Source: Acinetobacter brisouisimilis
GTDB lineage: Bacteria; Pseudomonadota; Gammaproteobacteria; Pseudomonadales; Moraxellaceae
DNA: 64,000 bases
Reading direction: 5' to 3'
Assembly (NCBI RefSeq): GCF_000368265.1
Contig: NZ_KB851219.1
Span: 1,791,515 to 1,855,514, forward strand
The position numbers were made by a program, and so were the translations under genes. Shown here one piece after another: positions 28,351 to 35,734 of this stretch. The notes beneath the pieces were generated by a model, which made no database searches, had not been told where the DNA came from, and saw only the letters and a list, made by a program, of their open reading frames with translations. Within the stretch, counting starts at the first letter, position 1; every line of letters starts with the position of its first letter.

Positions 28351-29253
28351 TTAAGCTCGACACCTGTTTCTTCGAGTAATCTTCGGTTTTGCTTGTGTCA
28401 TGCCAAAGCTACGCATCTTGGCTGAGGTTTTGACTCTTAAATACTGTGCCTTTTCTGGTCGGGCTAAATATGCCATAACTTGATACATATTCTGGACTTG
28501 ATGGGAAAGCTGACTAAACACCATACCAACCCCTGTACTGCCTCTTCGATCATATTGCTCTATATATTCTTTTCGATGGCAATTAAAATAACCACCTTGA
28601 TGATCAGTAACCTTTTCCCATAATGTGCCAATCGCTTTAGAAATATGCCATGCAGCGCTACGCTTTCGACCATTTAAAATCAAAGCAACATGACAGTGAT
28701 AACCACCTCTTACCTCACCCTGTTCTAATGCCCAAACTAACAGCAAGGTATCTTCTGAATATTCAGTTTGATCATACTCACGTCGAAAAGTATTTAAATC
28801 ATCTGAAACCTGCTGAATAGTAACTTGAGTACGATAATTTAAATCGACTCGCACCACTAACAGTGCAGAATAATCTTCTACCAGCTCATCCAAACGTGAT
28901 TCAAGCTTCTGAACATTTAATCGTTCAGAATAACGATGCTGGCGCATTTCATAATCATATTTCTTTTTTGCAGATTTAAAATATTGTTGCCACTGTTTAA
29001 ATGGCTTTTCTTTTAAATAGCCTTCTAATTGATAAGCACTATATAATTCTATTTCATACTCATATAGAAAATAACAAAAGCACTCAATCAAACCAGAATA
29101 GCAATAATCTAAATCATAGATCTGTTCAAAGTTTTTTAATAACTGACTAAATTCCAAATAGAAAGATCTAGGTTGTCGAGACACAACTAAACAGTTCTGA
29201 ATAAAATTCTCAATCTCTATTAGCAAACTAGATTCATTAATTTCCAATAACAT
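28351..29253 (-). CDS. Inovirus Gp2 / YagK-YfjJ domain protein (HUH-like replication protein)
   Basis: Protein of about 300 aa. The C-terminal YagK/YfjJ domain contains GGYHCHVALILNG near residue 195 with an HxH pair, as in HUH rolling-circle enzymes, and a later Tyr-rich helix (EYIEQYDRRG) that could carry the catalytic Tyr. The family includes filamentous phage replication initiators and proteins of P4-like and other islands. The start at 29253 is chosen for AAGGAA 7 nt upstream. The annotated-looking longer frame from 29292 lacks a ribosome site. It may initiate replication of the excised island. An AT-rich non-coding region with a possible origin is just upstream. Confidence 0.78.
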   Translation of the reverse strand: MLLEINESSLLIEIENFIQNCLVVSRQPRSFYLEFSQLLKNFEQIYDLDYCYSGLIECFCYFLYEYEIELYSAYQLEGYLKEKPFKQWQQYFKSAKKKYDYEMRQHRYSERLNVQKLESRLDELVEDYSALLVVRVDLNYRTQVTIQQVSDDLNTFRREYDQTEYSEDTLLLVWALEQGEVRGGYHCHVALILNGRKRSAAWHISKAIGTLWEKVTDHQGGYFNCHRKEYIEQYDRRGSTGVGMVFSQLSHQVQNMYQVMAYLARPEKAQYLRVKTSAKMRSFGMTQAKPKITRRNRCRA

Positions 29254-29778
29254 GTGATTTCCTTTACAGTGAAGTACCATAAAAGAAGTCAATCATGTAA
29301 TAAATTAATTTAAACAATCACGATAAATGGATAATTGAATGATTAGATAAAAGGATAGAGATAAATCAATATAAATAACTAGCTAAATAAATCATATCAT
29401 TACACCCATTTCAAAAAATTAATCCCATCACTTTTTATCGGAAAAACCTTCATCTACTGGATAAAAAAAGCATATATCAAGTGATTCATGATCAAGAGCA
29501 CATAGGTTAGAAAGATAAAGTTATCCGACGTGATTATTTTTTAGAATTCCATATCCTTTAATACCTGTTAGGAACTAAATGAAACTCAATATTTCATTCA
29601 CTGTATCTATCAGACTTATCTCCATCAAAATTATCATCTATTTCTTTATTCGTTTCTCTTATAAAAAGCATTTAAAAAAATAGTCAAAAATAGCGTTAAA
29701 TAACACGGAAAAATTACTAGAATATACTGATAACATTAAATAAAGTATTACGTAAGCCAATTCAAAGTAGGATACTCT
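29254..29778. other. AT-rich divergent spacer, candidate origin/control region
   Basis: About 525 bp without a gene, between the HUH-like gene (minus) and the 292-aa gene (plus). It is very AT-rich, with short related words TTATCGGA and TTATCCGA. It must hold both promoters. It is a plausible place for the element's replication origin, but I see no clear iterons or nick-site hairpin. Confidence 0.4.
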
Positions 29779-30657
29779 ATGAACAATCTAGCAGCATACA
29801 ATGATTTAAAGTCAAAATTAAACCCACTCCGTGATGAAGACTTTATCTGGTTACTTCATCTCTACAATAAAGGGCTATCACGTAATGTAGCTGATGCAAT
29901 AAAAGACGACATTGAAACTCTAAACAACTTAAAAGAACTCAATGACATTAAAAAAAATATACTTAATCATTTTCAGTATCAAGATGAGAGAACTATTGAT
30001 AATTTTATTTATGATTTAAAAGAATATAAATTAGCTATTAAGAGTTCTAAAATCGATTACAATCTCATTAAAAACAATAAAAGATTTTTAAATTTTGCAT
30101 GCCATATTATGTGCCAAGAAGTGCGAGAACGAGAGATTAAATATATAAAAAACTTATATTTTAAATTCCTTTATTTAGTTTACACATTTCCTGATTTTTA
30201 TGAGAACCCAAGAAAAATAGATGATATTTATCATCTATTTGATAATGTTTATTCTAAATTCAATAAACACTTTAATTTTGCTGAATCCAATTTTTTCATA
30301 TGGGCAAAGGATTATATTAATGATCATCTAGAGTTTCGAAAATATAGACAAGATTCAGTAGATGAATCTGAGTATGAAACACTTATCAATTCAATATTTG
30401 ATTTAATCTATATTGAAGATAATAATATTCATTATGCTCTTCGTCGAAAATTATCAAATGCTTGGTATCAACGAAAGCATAGAGAAGATAAAAAAATTAA
30501 AAAAACAAACCATTACGCTCTTACAAAAAAGGCGAGAGAAGCATTACACCAACTTTCTTTTAAAAATAATTTGAGTGAGGAAAATATGATTGAAAAATTA
30601 ATAAATGAGTCATATATAAAAACCTGTTTAAATGAACAAGGAAAGCCTATTTACTAA
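29779..30657 (+). CDS. Hypothetical island protein with possible C-terminal DNA-binding segment
   Basis: Protein of 292 aa, AT-rich codons, predicted almost all helical. The last 50 residues (YALTKKAREALHQLSF, then NMIEKLINESY) resemble a ribbon-helix-helix or MatP-like tail seen in DNA-binding replication and partition proteins. The central part (about 85-230) is rich in aromatic residues. A good ribosome site (AGGA) precedes the ATG. It is divergent from the Gp2/HUH-like gene, so a partner role in replication or its control is possible but inferred from position. Confidence 0.6.
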   Translation: MNNLAAYNDLKSKLNPLRDEDFIWLLHLYNKGLSRNVADAIKDDIETLNNLKELNDIKKNILNHFQYQDERTIDNFIYDLKEYKLAIKSSKIDYNLIKNNKRFLNFACHIMCQEVREREIKYIKNLYFKFLYLVYTFPDFYENPRKIDDIYHLFDNVYSKFNKHFNFAESNFFIWAKDYINDHLEFRKYRQDSVDESEYETLINSIFDLIYIEDNNIHYALRRKLSNAWYQRKHREDKKIKKTNHYALTKKAREALHQLSFKNNLSEENMIEKLINESYIKTCLNEQGKPIY

Positions 30658-30665
30658 AGCAGAAT

Positions 30666-30694
30666 GAATTGCTGACCTGCAAGGTCAGCAATTC
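30666..30694. terminator. Hairpin between convergent genes
   Basis: Perfect 12-bp stem GAATTGCTGACC/GGTCAGCAATTC with loop TGCAA between the 292-aa gene and the 415-aa gene. The T tract is weak on both sides, but the position suggests bidirectional termination. Confidence 0.65.
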
Positions 30695-30711
30695 AAATAT
30701 TCATACTAGTT

Positions 30712-31959
30712 TTATTTTCTTTTTAAATGATTAATCACGACACCAAGATTTAATTCAAAATTTGAATCAATTATTGATTTATAAAGAAGTTCATCAACAA
30801 TATCATTAAATAAAATTACATTTTTTCTATTATTAATTAATTCATCAACTAAAAATCTAATAAAGTTATAAAAAGGATAAAATTTATCATAGTACGAGTT
30901 TAATGTTCTTTCTGTTAGAGTCAGCCCATATTTTAAAATTATATTTTTAGCATCTTTGGCACATGTAGTTTTACCATTATCTCCAAAAATAAAATCAGAA
31001 AATATTTCTTGATAAATAGGTTTTTTCAAATCTGTTTCTTTAAAGTAAATTAAAAACCAACACCCCATTAAACCAATACAAGAAGGAATGTTATAAAAAA
31101 ATAATTTATTATATGCAAGTCTATCATTTAGATTTTTCAAATACTCTTGTATTTCTTTATGATCATTTAAATTAATATTCACTATACTTTTTAACTTAAT
31201 TCCAATTAAAGATTCAGATTTTTTTATTGATTTTACATATAAAAATGCCTTTTCAATATCCTCAATTTTTCTTCTTAAGCTTACAGAAAATCCTCTCTTA
31301 TAATAAATTTTTTGAATGTAAATTTGTTTTTTTGTTGATTCAAACTCAAGAAATAACATTGCCCTCAAAAAGACTTTATCAAAAAAATCATTCCCCTTCT
31401 CAGCCTTAATATATTGATATTTATCTGAATTTAAAATTTTTAAGTCTAAAAATTTTTTAAATGTACTGATAGTAACGTTATCGTATTCAAAATAAAGCAT
31501 TTGACTAGCAAATTTATATGATAATTTATCATCTAATGTTAGCGGATGATAATATTTTACTAAGTCATTCATATCTGATAAAAAATTTTCTTTTGAGAAT
31601 TTATGATCAACTATTTTTTCTAAAAATGCAGTATAAATAGTTTTTACAATTTCCATTTCATCCAAGTTATTTATTTTAGCTTTCCCAGAAGCTAAGATCT
31701 CAATACAACAAATTAAAAAATGTTTATATATTTCAGAATCTTGATTTTCATGTTTCCTCTTTTCATTTACCTCATCAATAGCACCTAAAAGACTTGTATA
31801 GGCTTTAATTTTCTTTTCAGAAAATGAAACTAGCGAAACTACATCATGCAAATATAAGTAGTCCATTATTGTAACTGCAATATTTTGTACTTCAGTAAGT
31901 TTAGGCATATGAACGTCGAAAAAAGTTACTCTTTTTTCGACATTGTTCACTTTTCTCAT
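30712..31959 (-). CDS. Unknown very AT-rich 415-aa protein
   Basis: I do not recognise this protein. It is Lys/Ile/Phe-rich with predicted helices throughout and no signal peptide. A hydrophobic stretch (IPSCIGLMGCWFLIYF) near residue 295 might be buried or membrane-associated. The coding GC is clearly lower than in the core genome, pointing to recent transfer from an AT-rich source. It lies next to the PrtN-like gene and the integrase, where satellites and islands often keep accessory or anti-phage cargo. A defence role would be inference from position. Confidence 0.6.
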   Translation of the reverse strand: MRKVNNVEKRVTFFDVHMPKLTEVQNIAVTIMDYLYLHDVVSLVSFSEKKIKAYTSLLGAIDEVNEKRKHENQDSEIYKHFLICCIEILASGKAKINNLDEMEIVKTIYTAFLEKIVDHKFSKENFLSDMNDLVKYYHPLTLDDKLSYKFASQMLYFEYDNVTISTFKKFLDLKILNSDKYQYIKAEKGNDFFDKVFLRAMLFLEFESTKKQIYIQKIYYKRGFSVSLRRKIEDIEKAFLYVKSIKKSESLIGIKLKSIVNINLNDHKEIQEYLKNLNDRLAYNKLFFYNIPSCIGLMGCWFLIYFKETDLKKPIYQEIFSDFIFGDNGKTTCAKDAKNIILKYGLTLTERTLNSYYDKFYPFYNFIRFLVDELINNRKNVILFNDIVDELLYKSIIDSNFELNLGVVINHLKRK

Positions 31960-32064
31960 TTTTTTACAATAGCTGATATCGAAAATCTTGCTTTCATCCT
32001 GCTAGCGTATAGCACTAAGATTTGAAATAAATATATATTTATCTTACACTTAATGGATATGGTT

Positions 32065-32346
32065 ATGAATAAAACACCTATTAAAACTTCAGATTATTTA
32101 TTTCTTCAATTCAGAACAATAACCCCAACCCTAGAACAAGTAGGGGCTATCTATTATTCACATTTAAGTAAAGCAAAATTATTTGAGAAAGCAAAAAAAA
32201 TGGAGTTTCCTTTTGTTTGCTATAAAATTGATGAAAGCCAGAAATCCCCATATTTTGTAGACATCTTTGATCTAGCTTTTGTTTTAGAAGAAACATATAA
32301 ATCACAACTGGATGATTTTTATAAAATTACAGGAAGAACATCTTGA
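32065..32346 (+). CDS. PrtN-family (pyocin activator-like) regulator
   Basis: Small protein of 93 aa (97 from the alternative ATG at 32053) that matches the PrtN family pattern. It has YLFLQFRTITPTLEQVGAIY at the start, YSHLS, then IDESQKSPYFVDIFDLAFVL, where SQK...DLA is diagnostic. PrtN activates pyocin genes in Pseudomonas. Island-borne relatives sit next to integrases and are thought to act as regulators or excision factors. The gene is divergent from the 415-aa gene, and its end overlaps the convergent integrase by 28 bp. Confidence 0.78.
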   Translation: MNKTPIKTSDYLFLQFRTITPTLEQVGAIYYSHLSKAKLFEKAKKMEFPFVCYKIDESQKSPYFVDIFDLAFVLEETYKSQLDDFYKITGRTS

Positions 32347-33464
32347 ACATGTTCTAGACCTATAGTTTCTTTCCTTTTCTTTACTGAGACGTAACGTTCA
32401 AGACTCCCCCATGAATCATGCAAACTTACCTGCTGAATCTGGGGGATAGTTAAGCCCTGCTCAGCTAAGCGTGTGCATCCTTCATGTCTCAGATCATGAA
32501 ATTTTAAATCTTCAATTCCTAAAAGCTTACATGCCCTTCTAAATTCTCCTCCGATGGTTCGCGGACTCAGAGGAATGAAATACTCTTGTGAATACCCTCT
32601 TTTTAACATTCTAGTTCGTACAACTGGGTTAACTAAAAGATCAACAATTGTTTTACATGGCTCTAGTACATGAAATTCTTTATGATTACCTTTTGATCCT
32701 GTCGGATTTTTTAAATCACGTATCTTCCACACTTGATTATGAGCATCATAATCTTTCAGCTCCATACGTGTAATTTCAGCTTCACGTCTACACGAAAAAA
32801 TAGCAAACCAAATAATTAAATGCATGGGATAACTATATTGTGCTCTAGACCATTTATCAGCAAAGTACTTAGTTAGTTGGAGTAATTCATCATTGGTAGG
32901 AAGTCTATCTCTTTTTCTACTAGAAGAAATCTGGCGTGTTTTCCGAAGCTGTGACGTTGCTTTGTCAAAAGCATTTAAATCAAGATCTATGTTCCACATA
33001 ACAGAAGCATGAGATAAAACACCACGAATATGTAAAAGCTCATGTTGAAGAGTACTCGCAGCAACAGGAACTAAGCCCATATGCTGAATCCCCTCTTTCC
33101 TTAATGCAACATGCTCTGCAATATGAGTAGATTTAATTTTTGTGATAATATGCCGCGCGATTGGAAACTTCTGAATAAGTTTTAGTGAATAGGTCTTTGT
33201 TCTACCATACTCATTACCCACCTCTGCTAAATATTTAGTAATGGCATCAGTTAGAGTTAAGTCAATGATCTCTTCTTGACCAAACAGGATTTCAGGATTT
33301 TCTTCTATTTCAGCTTCTCGCTTTGCTATCCAGCCTGCTGCAACTTTCTTTGACCCAAAAGTCTGGCTTTCCTTATAAATAGGTAAGTCTTTACGATTAA
33401 TACGAATTTCAGCACGATAGCGGATAGTTCCATTAACTAATTTACGTTGTGTAATTGTTCCCAT
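32319..33464 (-). CDS. Tyrosine recombinase/integrase of the dusA-targeting type
   Basis: Integrase of 381 aa. The N-terminal part has an arm/core-binding region (MGTITQRKLVNGTIRYRAEI). The catalytic domain shows Arg in FSCRREAEITRMEL near residue 215, HDLRHEGC (HxxR) near 330, and the Tyr nucleophile in SLERYVSV near 362. I prefer the ATG at 33464 because the longer frame from 33494 runs through the inverted arm sites. It lies at the right end of the island with its 5' end 133 bp before dusA, the usual place for dusA-associated integrases. The overlapping TTATGGCGTAA sites suggest autoregulation. Confidence 0.93.
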   Translation of the reverse strand: MGTITQRKLVNGTIRYRAEIRINRKDLPIYKESQTFGSKKVAAGWIAKREAEIEENPEILFGQEEIIDLTLTDAITKYLAEVGNEYGRTKTYSLKLIQKFPIARHIITKIKSTHIAEHVALRKEGIQHMGLVPVAASTLQHELLHIRGVLSHASVMWNIDLDLNAFDKATSQLRKTRQISSSRKRDRLPTNDELLQLTKYFADKWSRAQYSYPMHLIIWFAIFSCRREAEITRMELKDYDAHNQVWKIRDLKNPTGSKGNHKEFHVLEPCKTIVDLLVNPVVRTRMLKRGYSQEYFIPLSPRTIGGEFRRACKLLGIEDLKFHDLRHEGCTRLAEQGLTIPQIQQVSLHDSWGSLERYVSVKKRKETIGLEHVQDVLPVIL

Positions 33465-33467
33465 TAA

Positions 33468-33516
33468 TTTACGCCATAAATTTATCAAACACATTATGGC
33501 GTAATTATGGCGTAAA
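33468..33516. promoter_or_regulatory. Arm-type/operator repeats at the integrase 5' end
   Basis: TTTACGCCATAAA (33468-33480) is the inverse of two abutting direct copies of TTATGGCGTAA (33494-33504 and 33505-33515). The same word is at 17408-17420 at the far end of the island. They flank or overlap the integrase start, so they are likely both arm-type binding sites and an autoregulatory operator. Confidence 0.7.
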
Positions 33517-33596
33517 TCAAATTTTAAAAAGTGAGAAATAGGTTAAAATAGAAGTGAATAATTTCAAGCAACACTGATTTAATAGGTTGATTTTAA

Positions 33597-34613
33597 ATGA
33601 ATATAACAGAAACCCTTGAAACCACAAAGACTCCCCGCATCAGTGTTGCGCCGATGATGGATTGGACAACCAAAGACTATCGATATTTTGCTCGCCTGTT
33701 TAACCCAAATGTCGTGCTTTATACCGAAATGGTGACCACGGGCGCGATTATTCATGGTGATGCACCACGTCATTTAAACTTCAATCAGCAAGAACACCCG
33801 ATTGTGCTGCAACTGGGCGGCTCAGATCCCAAAGAACTTGCGACCTGTAGCAAAATGGCACAAGACTGGGGTTATGATGAAATTAACCTGAATGTTGGCT
33901 GCCCAAGCGACCGCGTACAAAACAATAAAATTGGTGCATGTCTCATGGCAGAACCTGAACTGGTCGCAGAATGTATTGCAGCCATGCAACATGCAGTGCA
34001 AATCCCTGTACATGTCAAACACCGCATCGGGATTGATGACATGCAGTCTTATGAGGAAATGCTACATTTTGTTGATGCCGTGGCTCAAACAGGCTGTACG
34101 CATTTTGTGGTACATGCCCGTATTGCATTACTCAAAGGCTTATCACCCAAAGAAAACCGTGAAGTTCCCCCATTACGCTATGAAGATGTCTACCGCTTAA
34201 AACAAGATCGTCCTCACCTGTTTATTGAAATTAATGGCGGGATAAAAACCGTTGCTGAAACCAAAGCCCATCTAGAACATGTTGATGGGGTGATGATCGG
34301 GCGCGAAGCCTATCACAATCCATATTTGCTGGCAGAACTGGGCGAGTTGTGGAATCTGGACATGCCTGACCGTTTTGAGATCATGCAGCAAATGTTGCCT
34401 TACATTCAGCAACGTCTTGCCGAAGGTGCGCCTTTGTCGATTATCACCCGTCATATTTTAGGCTTGTTCCAAAACTTACCTGGCGCACGCAAATGGCGTC
34501 AGGCACTGAGTGGCGGCAATGCAAAAACCTTTGCTGATGTTGAACAGGCGATTGAGAACATTCAGGCAGCGATGAAACGCACTGAAGATTATTTACGAGA
34601 AGCGCAGCTTTAA
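33597..34613 (+). CDS. dusA: tRNA-dihydrouridine(20/20a) synthase DusA
   Basis: FMN enzyme of 338 aa that reduces U20/U20a in the tRNA D-loop with NADPH. Conserved parts are ISVAPMMDWT near residue 14, the catalytic Cys region NVGCPSDRVQNNKIGACLM near 98, and IEINGGI near 210. The first 25 codons and the promoter (TTAAAATAG at about 33543) were supplied by the island during integration. The older 5' end remains at 17286. A GGTTGA sequence lies before the ATG in both copies. Confidence 0.97.
   Translation: MNITETLETTKTPRISVAPMMDWTTKDYRYFARLFNPNVVLYTEMVTTGAIIHGDAPRHLNFNQQEHPIVLQLGGSDPKELATCSKMAQDWGYDEINLNVGCPSDRVQNNKIGACLMAEPELVAECIAAMQHAVQIPVHVKHRIGIDDMQSYEEMLHFVDAVAQTGCTHFVVHARIALLKGLSPKENREVPPLRYEDVYRLKQDRPHLFIEINGGIKTVAETKAHLEHVDGVMIGREAYHNPYLLAELGELWNLDMPDRFEIMQQMLPYIQQRLAEGAPLSIITRHILGLFQNLPGARKWRQALSGGNAKTFADVEQAIENIQAAMKRTEDYLREAQL
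33633..33670 (+). repeat. Right attachment repeat (att core, right, inside dusA)
   Basis: 38 bp inside dusA codons 13-25, with 36 of 38 matches to 17321-17358. It marks the right border of the island. Sequence to its right is ancestral dusA. Confidence 0.9.
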
Positions 34614-34764
34614 ATATTTTTGTCAGCAGTATCGAGCATGTTGATACTGCTGACCATTTGTTTCCATTTTTGTAAATATGTTGCTCTATACATTTAAAAA
34701 GACGCGTTTAGTAATCAAAAAATATGCATACAGCTCTACGGCGAATGTATGTACAAATCGGACA

Positions 34765-35535
34765 TCAAACTGATTTTTTACGTAGTGCTTCGAGTTTTTT
34801 CAGCACTTCAGCCACCGCAATCATGGCAAAACTTGACGTTACTACTACTGCAGATCCATAGCCGCCACAGCGCAAGCCTGCACTTGGGCAAACATCGGCG
34901 CTGGAAAACGGATTATCGATCGAGTAAACACAGGTAATGCCAAACTTCTCTTTAGGCTTTTTACAAATGCCTTTACTGCGTAACTGGGTACGCAGTTTTG
35001 CCAGCATCGGGTCTTGCTCTGTTTTGGACAAATCCGCCACACGGATTTTCAGTGGATCGAGTTTGCCCCCTGCACCACCTGACACAATCAACGGAATCTT
35101 GTTAAAACGACAATGCAGCATCAAGGCAAGTTTAGCTTTGACATCATCAATACAGTCCAGAATCACATCAGGCACATCAATCAAAAGTTCTTTAACATTT
35201 TCAGGACTCAGATAATCGTCAATGACGTTAACCTGCATACGCGGATTAATCTGGCGGCAACGCTCTGCCATCACCGCAACTTTGTCCTGCCCCAGTGTCG
35301 AGCTGATAGCAGGTAACTGGCGGTTAATATTGGATGATGCAATCACGTCCATATCGACCAGTGTTAAACGCCCAATGCCTGTACGTGCCAAGGCTTCTAC
35401 TGCCCAACTGCCCACACCGCCAATCCCGATCACCATGACATGACTTTGTTCAAACTGATTGAAATTCGGCTCACCATAAATTTTGGCAACACCTGCAAAA
35501 CGGCGGTCATATTCATCATGAGCAAGATCGGTCAT
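34765..35535 (-). CDS. tcdA: tRNA threonylcarbamoyladenosine dehydratase
   Basis: E1-like (ThiF/HesA) enzyme of 256 aa that cyclises the t6A37 modification of tRNA to ct6A using ATP. The nucleotide-binding GIGGVGSWAVEALARTGIG is near residue 36. R-R of the adenylating site (NINRQLPA) and the YSIDNPF and CPSAGLRCGGYGS segments are typical of TcdA (formerly CsdL/YgdL). It follows dusA convergently, two tRNA-modification genes side by side. It is monocistronic. Confidence 0.93.
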   Translation of the reverse strand: MTDLAHDEYDRRFAGVAKIYGEPNFNQFEQSHVMVIGIGGVGSWAVEALARTGIGRLTLVDMDVIASSNINRQLPAISSTLGQDKVAVMAERCRQINPRMQVNVIDDYLSPENVKELLIDVPDVILDCIDDVKAKLALMLHCRFNKIPLIVSGGAGGKLDPLKIRVADLSKTEQDPMLAKLRTQLRSKGICKKPKEKFGITCVYSIDNPFSSADVCPSAGLRCGGYGSAVVVTSSFAMIAVAEVLKKLEALRKKSV

Positions 35536-35604
35536 AGCGCTAACATTTCAAGAATTAAAAGACAGGGCGGCTATTTTACTGCTTTTTGCAATCTAGAGGG
35601 AATG

Positions 35605-35636
35605 AAAAAAGCGCCGAGAATGTCTTGGCGCTTTTT
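35605..35636 (-). terminator. Terminator of acnA
   Basis: AAAAAGCGCC, GAGA/TCT inner pairing, GGCGCTTTTT. T runs are present on both strands, between acnA and tcdA. Confidence 0.88.
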
Positions 35637-35734
35637 CTCTAGAACATCAATAAGCTTCTTTCATCAATCCCTTGTGTTTATCCTTATAGGAGAAAAATAA
35701 AGAGGTTGTAAATTTTGCTGAAAGAAGTCCAACA

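Larger units (their letters stand above)
17321..33670. mobile_element. dusA-integrated genomic island (about 16.3 kb)
   Basis: Bounded by a 38-bp direct repeat of the dusA 5' coding region, with a tyrosine integrase at the right end next to dusA. dusA is a known target of one family of integrases. The island has lower and uneven GC, especially 29254-32350, and a gene content unlike the core. It includes an RDF-like protein, a YqaJ exonuclease, a DUF932 protein, a HUH-like Gp2/YfjJ protein, a PrtN-family regulator and several unknown proteins. There are no capsid, tail or conjugation genes. It is therefore a non-self-transmissible island or phage-satellite-like element rather than a complete prophage or ICE. 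Confidence 0.9.

Noticed and set aside
17321..33670. Complete prophage or ICE
   Set aside because: No capsid, portal, terminase, tail, lysis, relaxase or type IV secretion genes were found.
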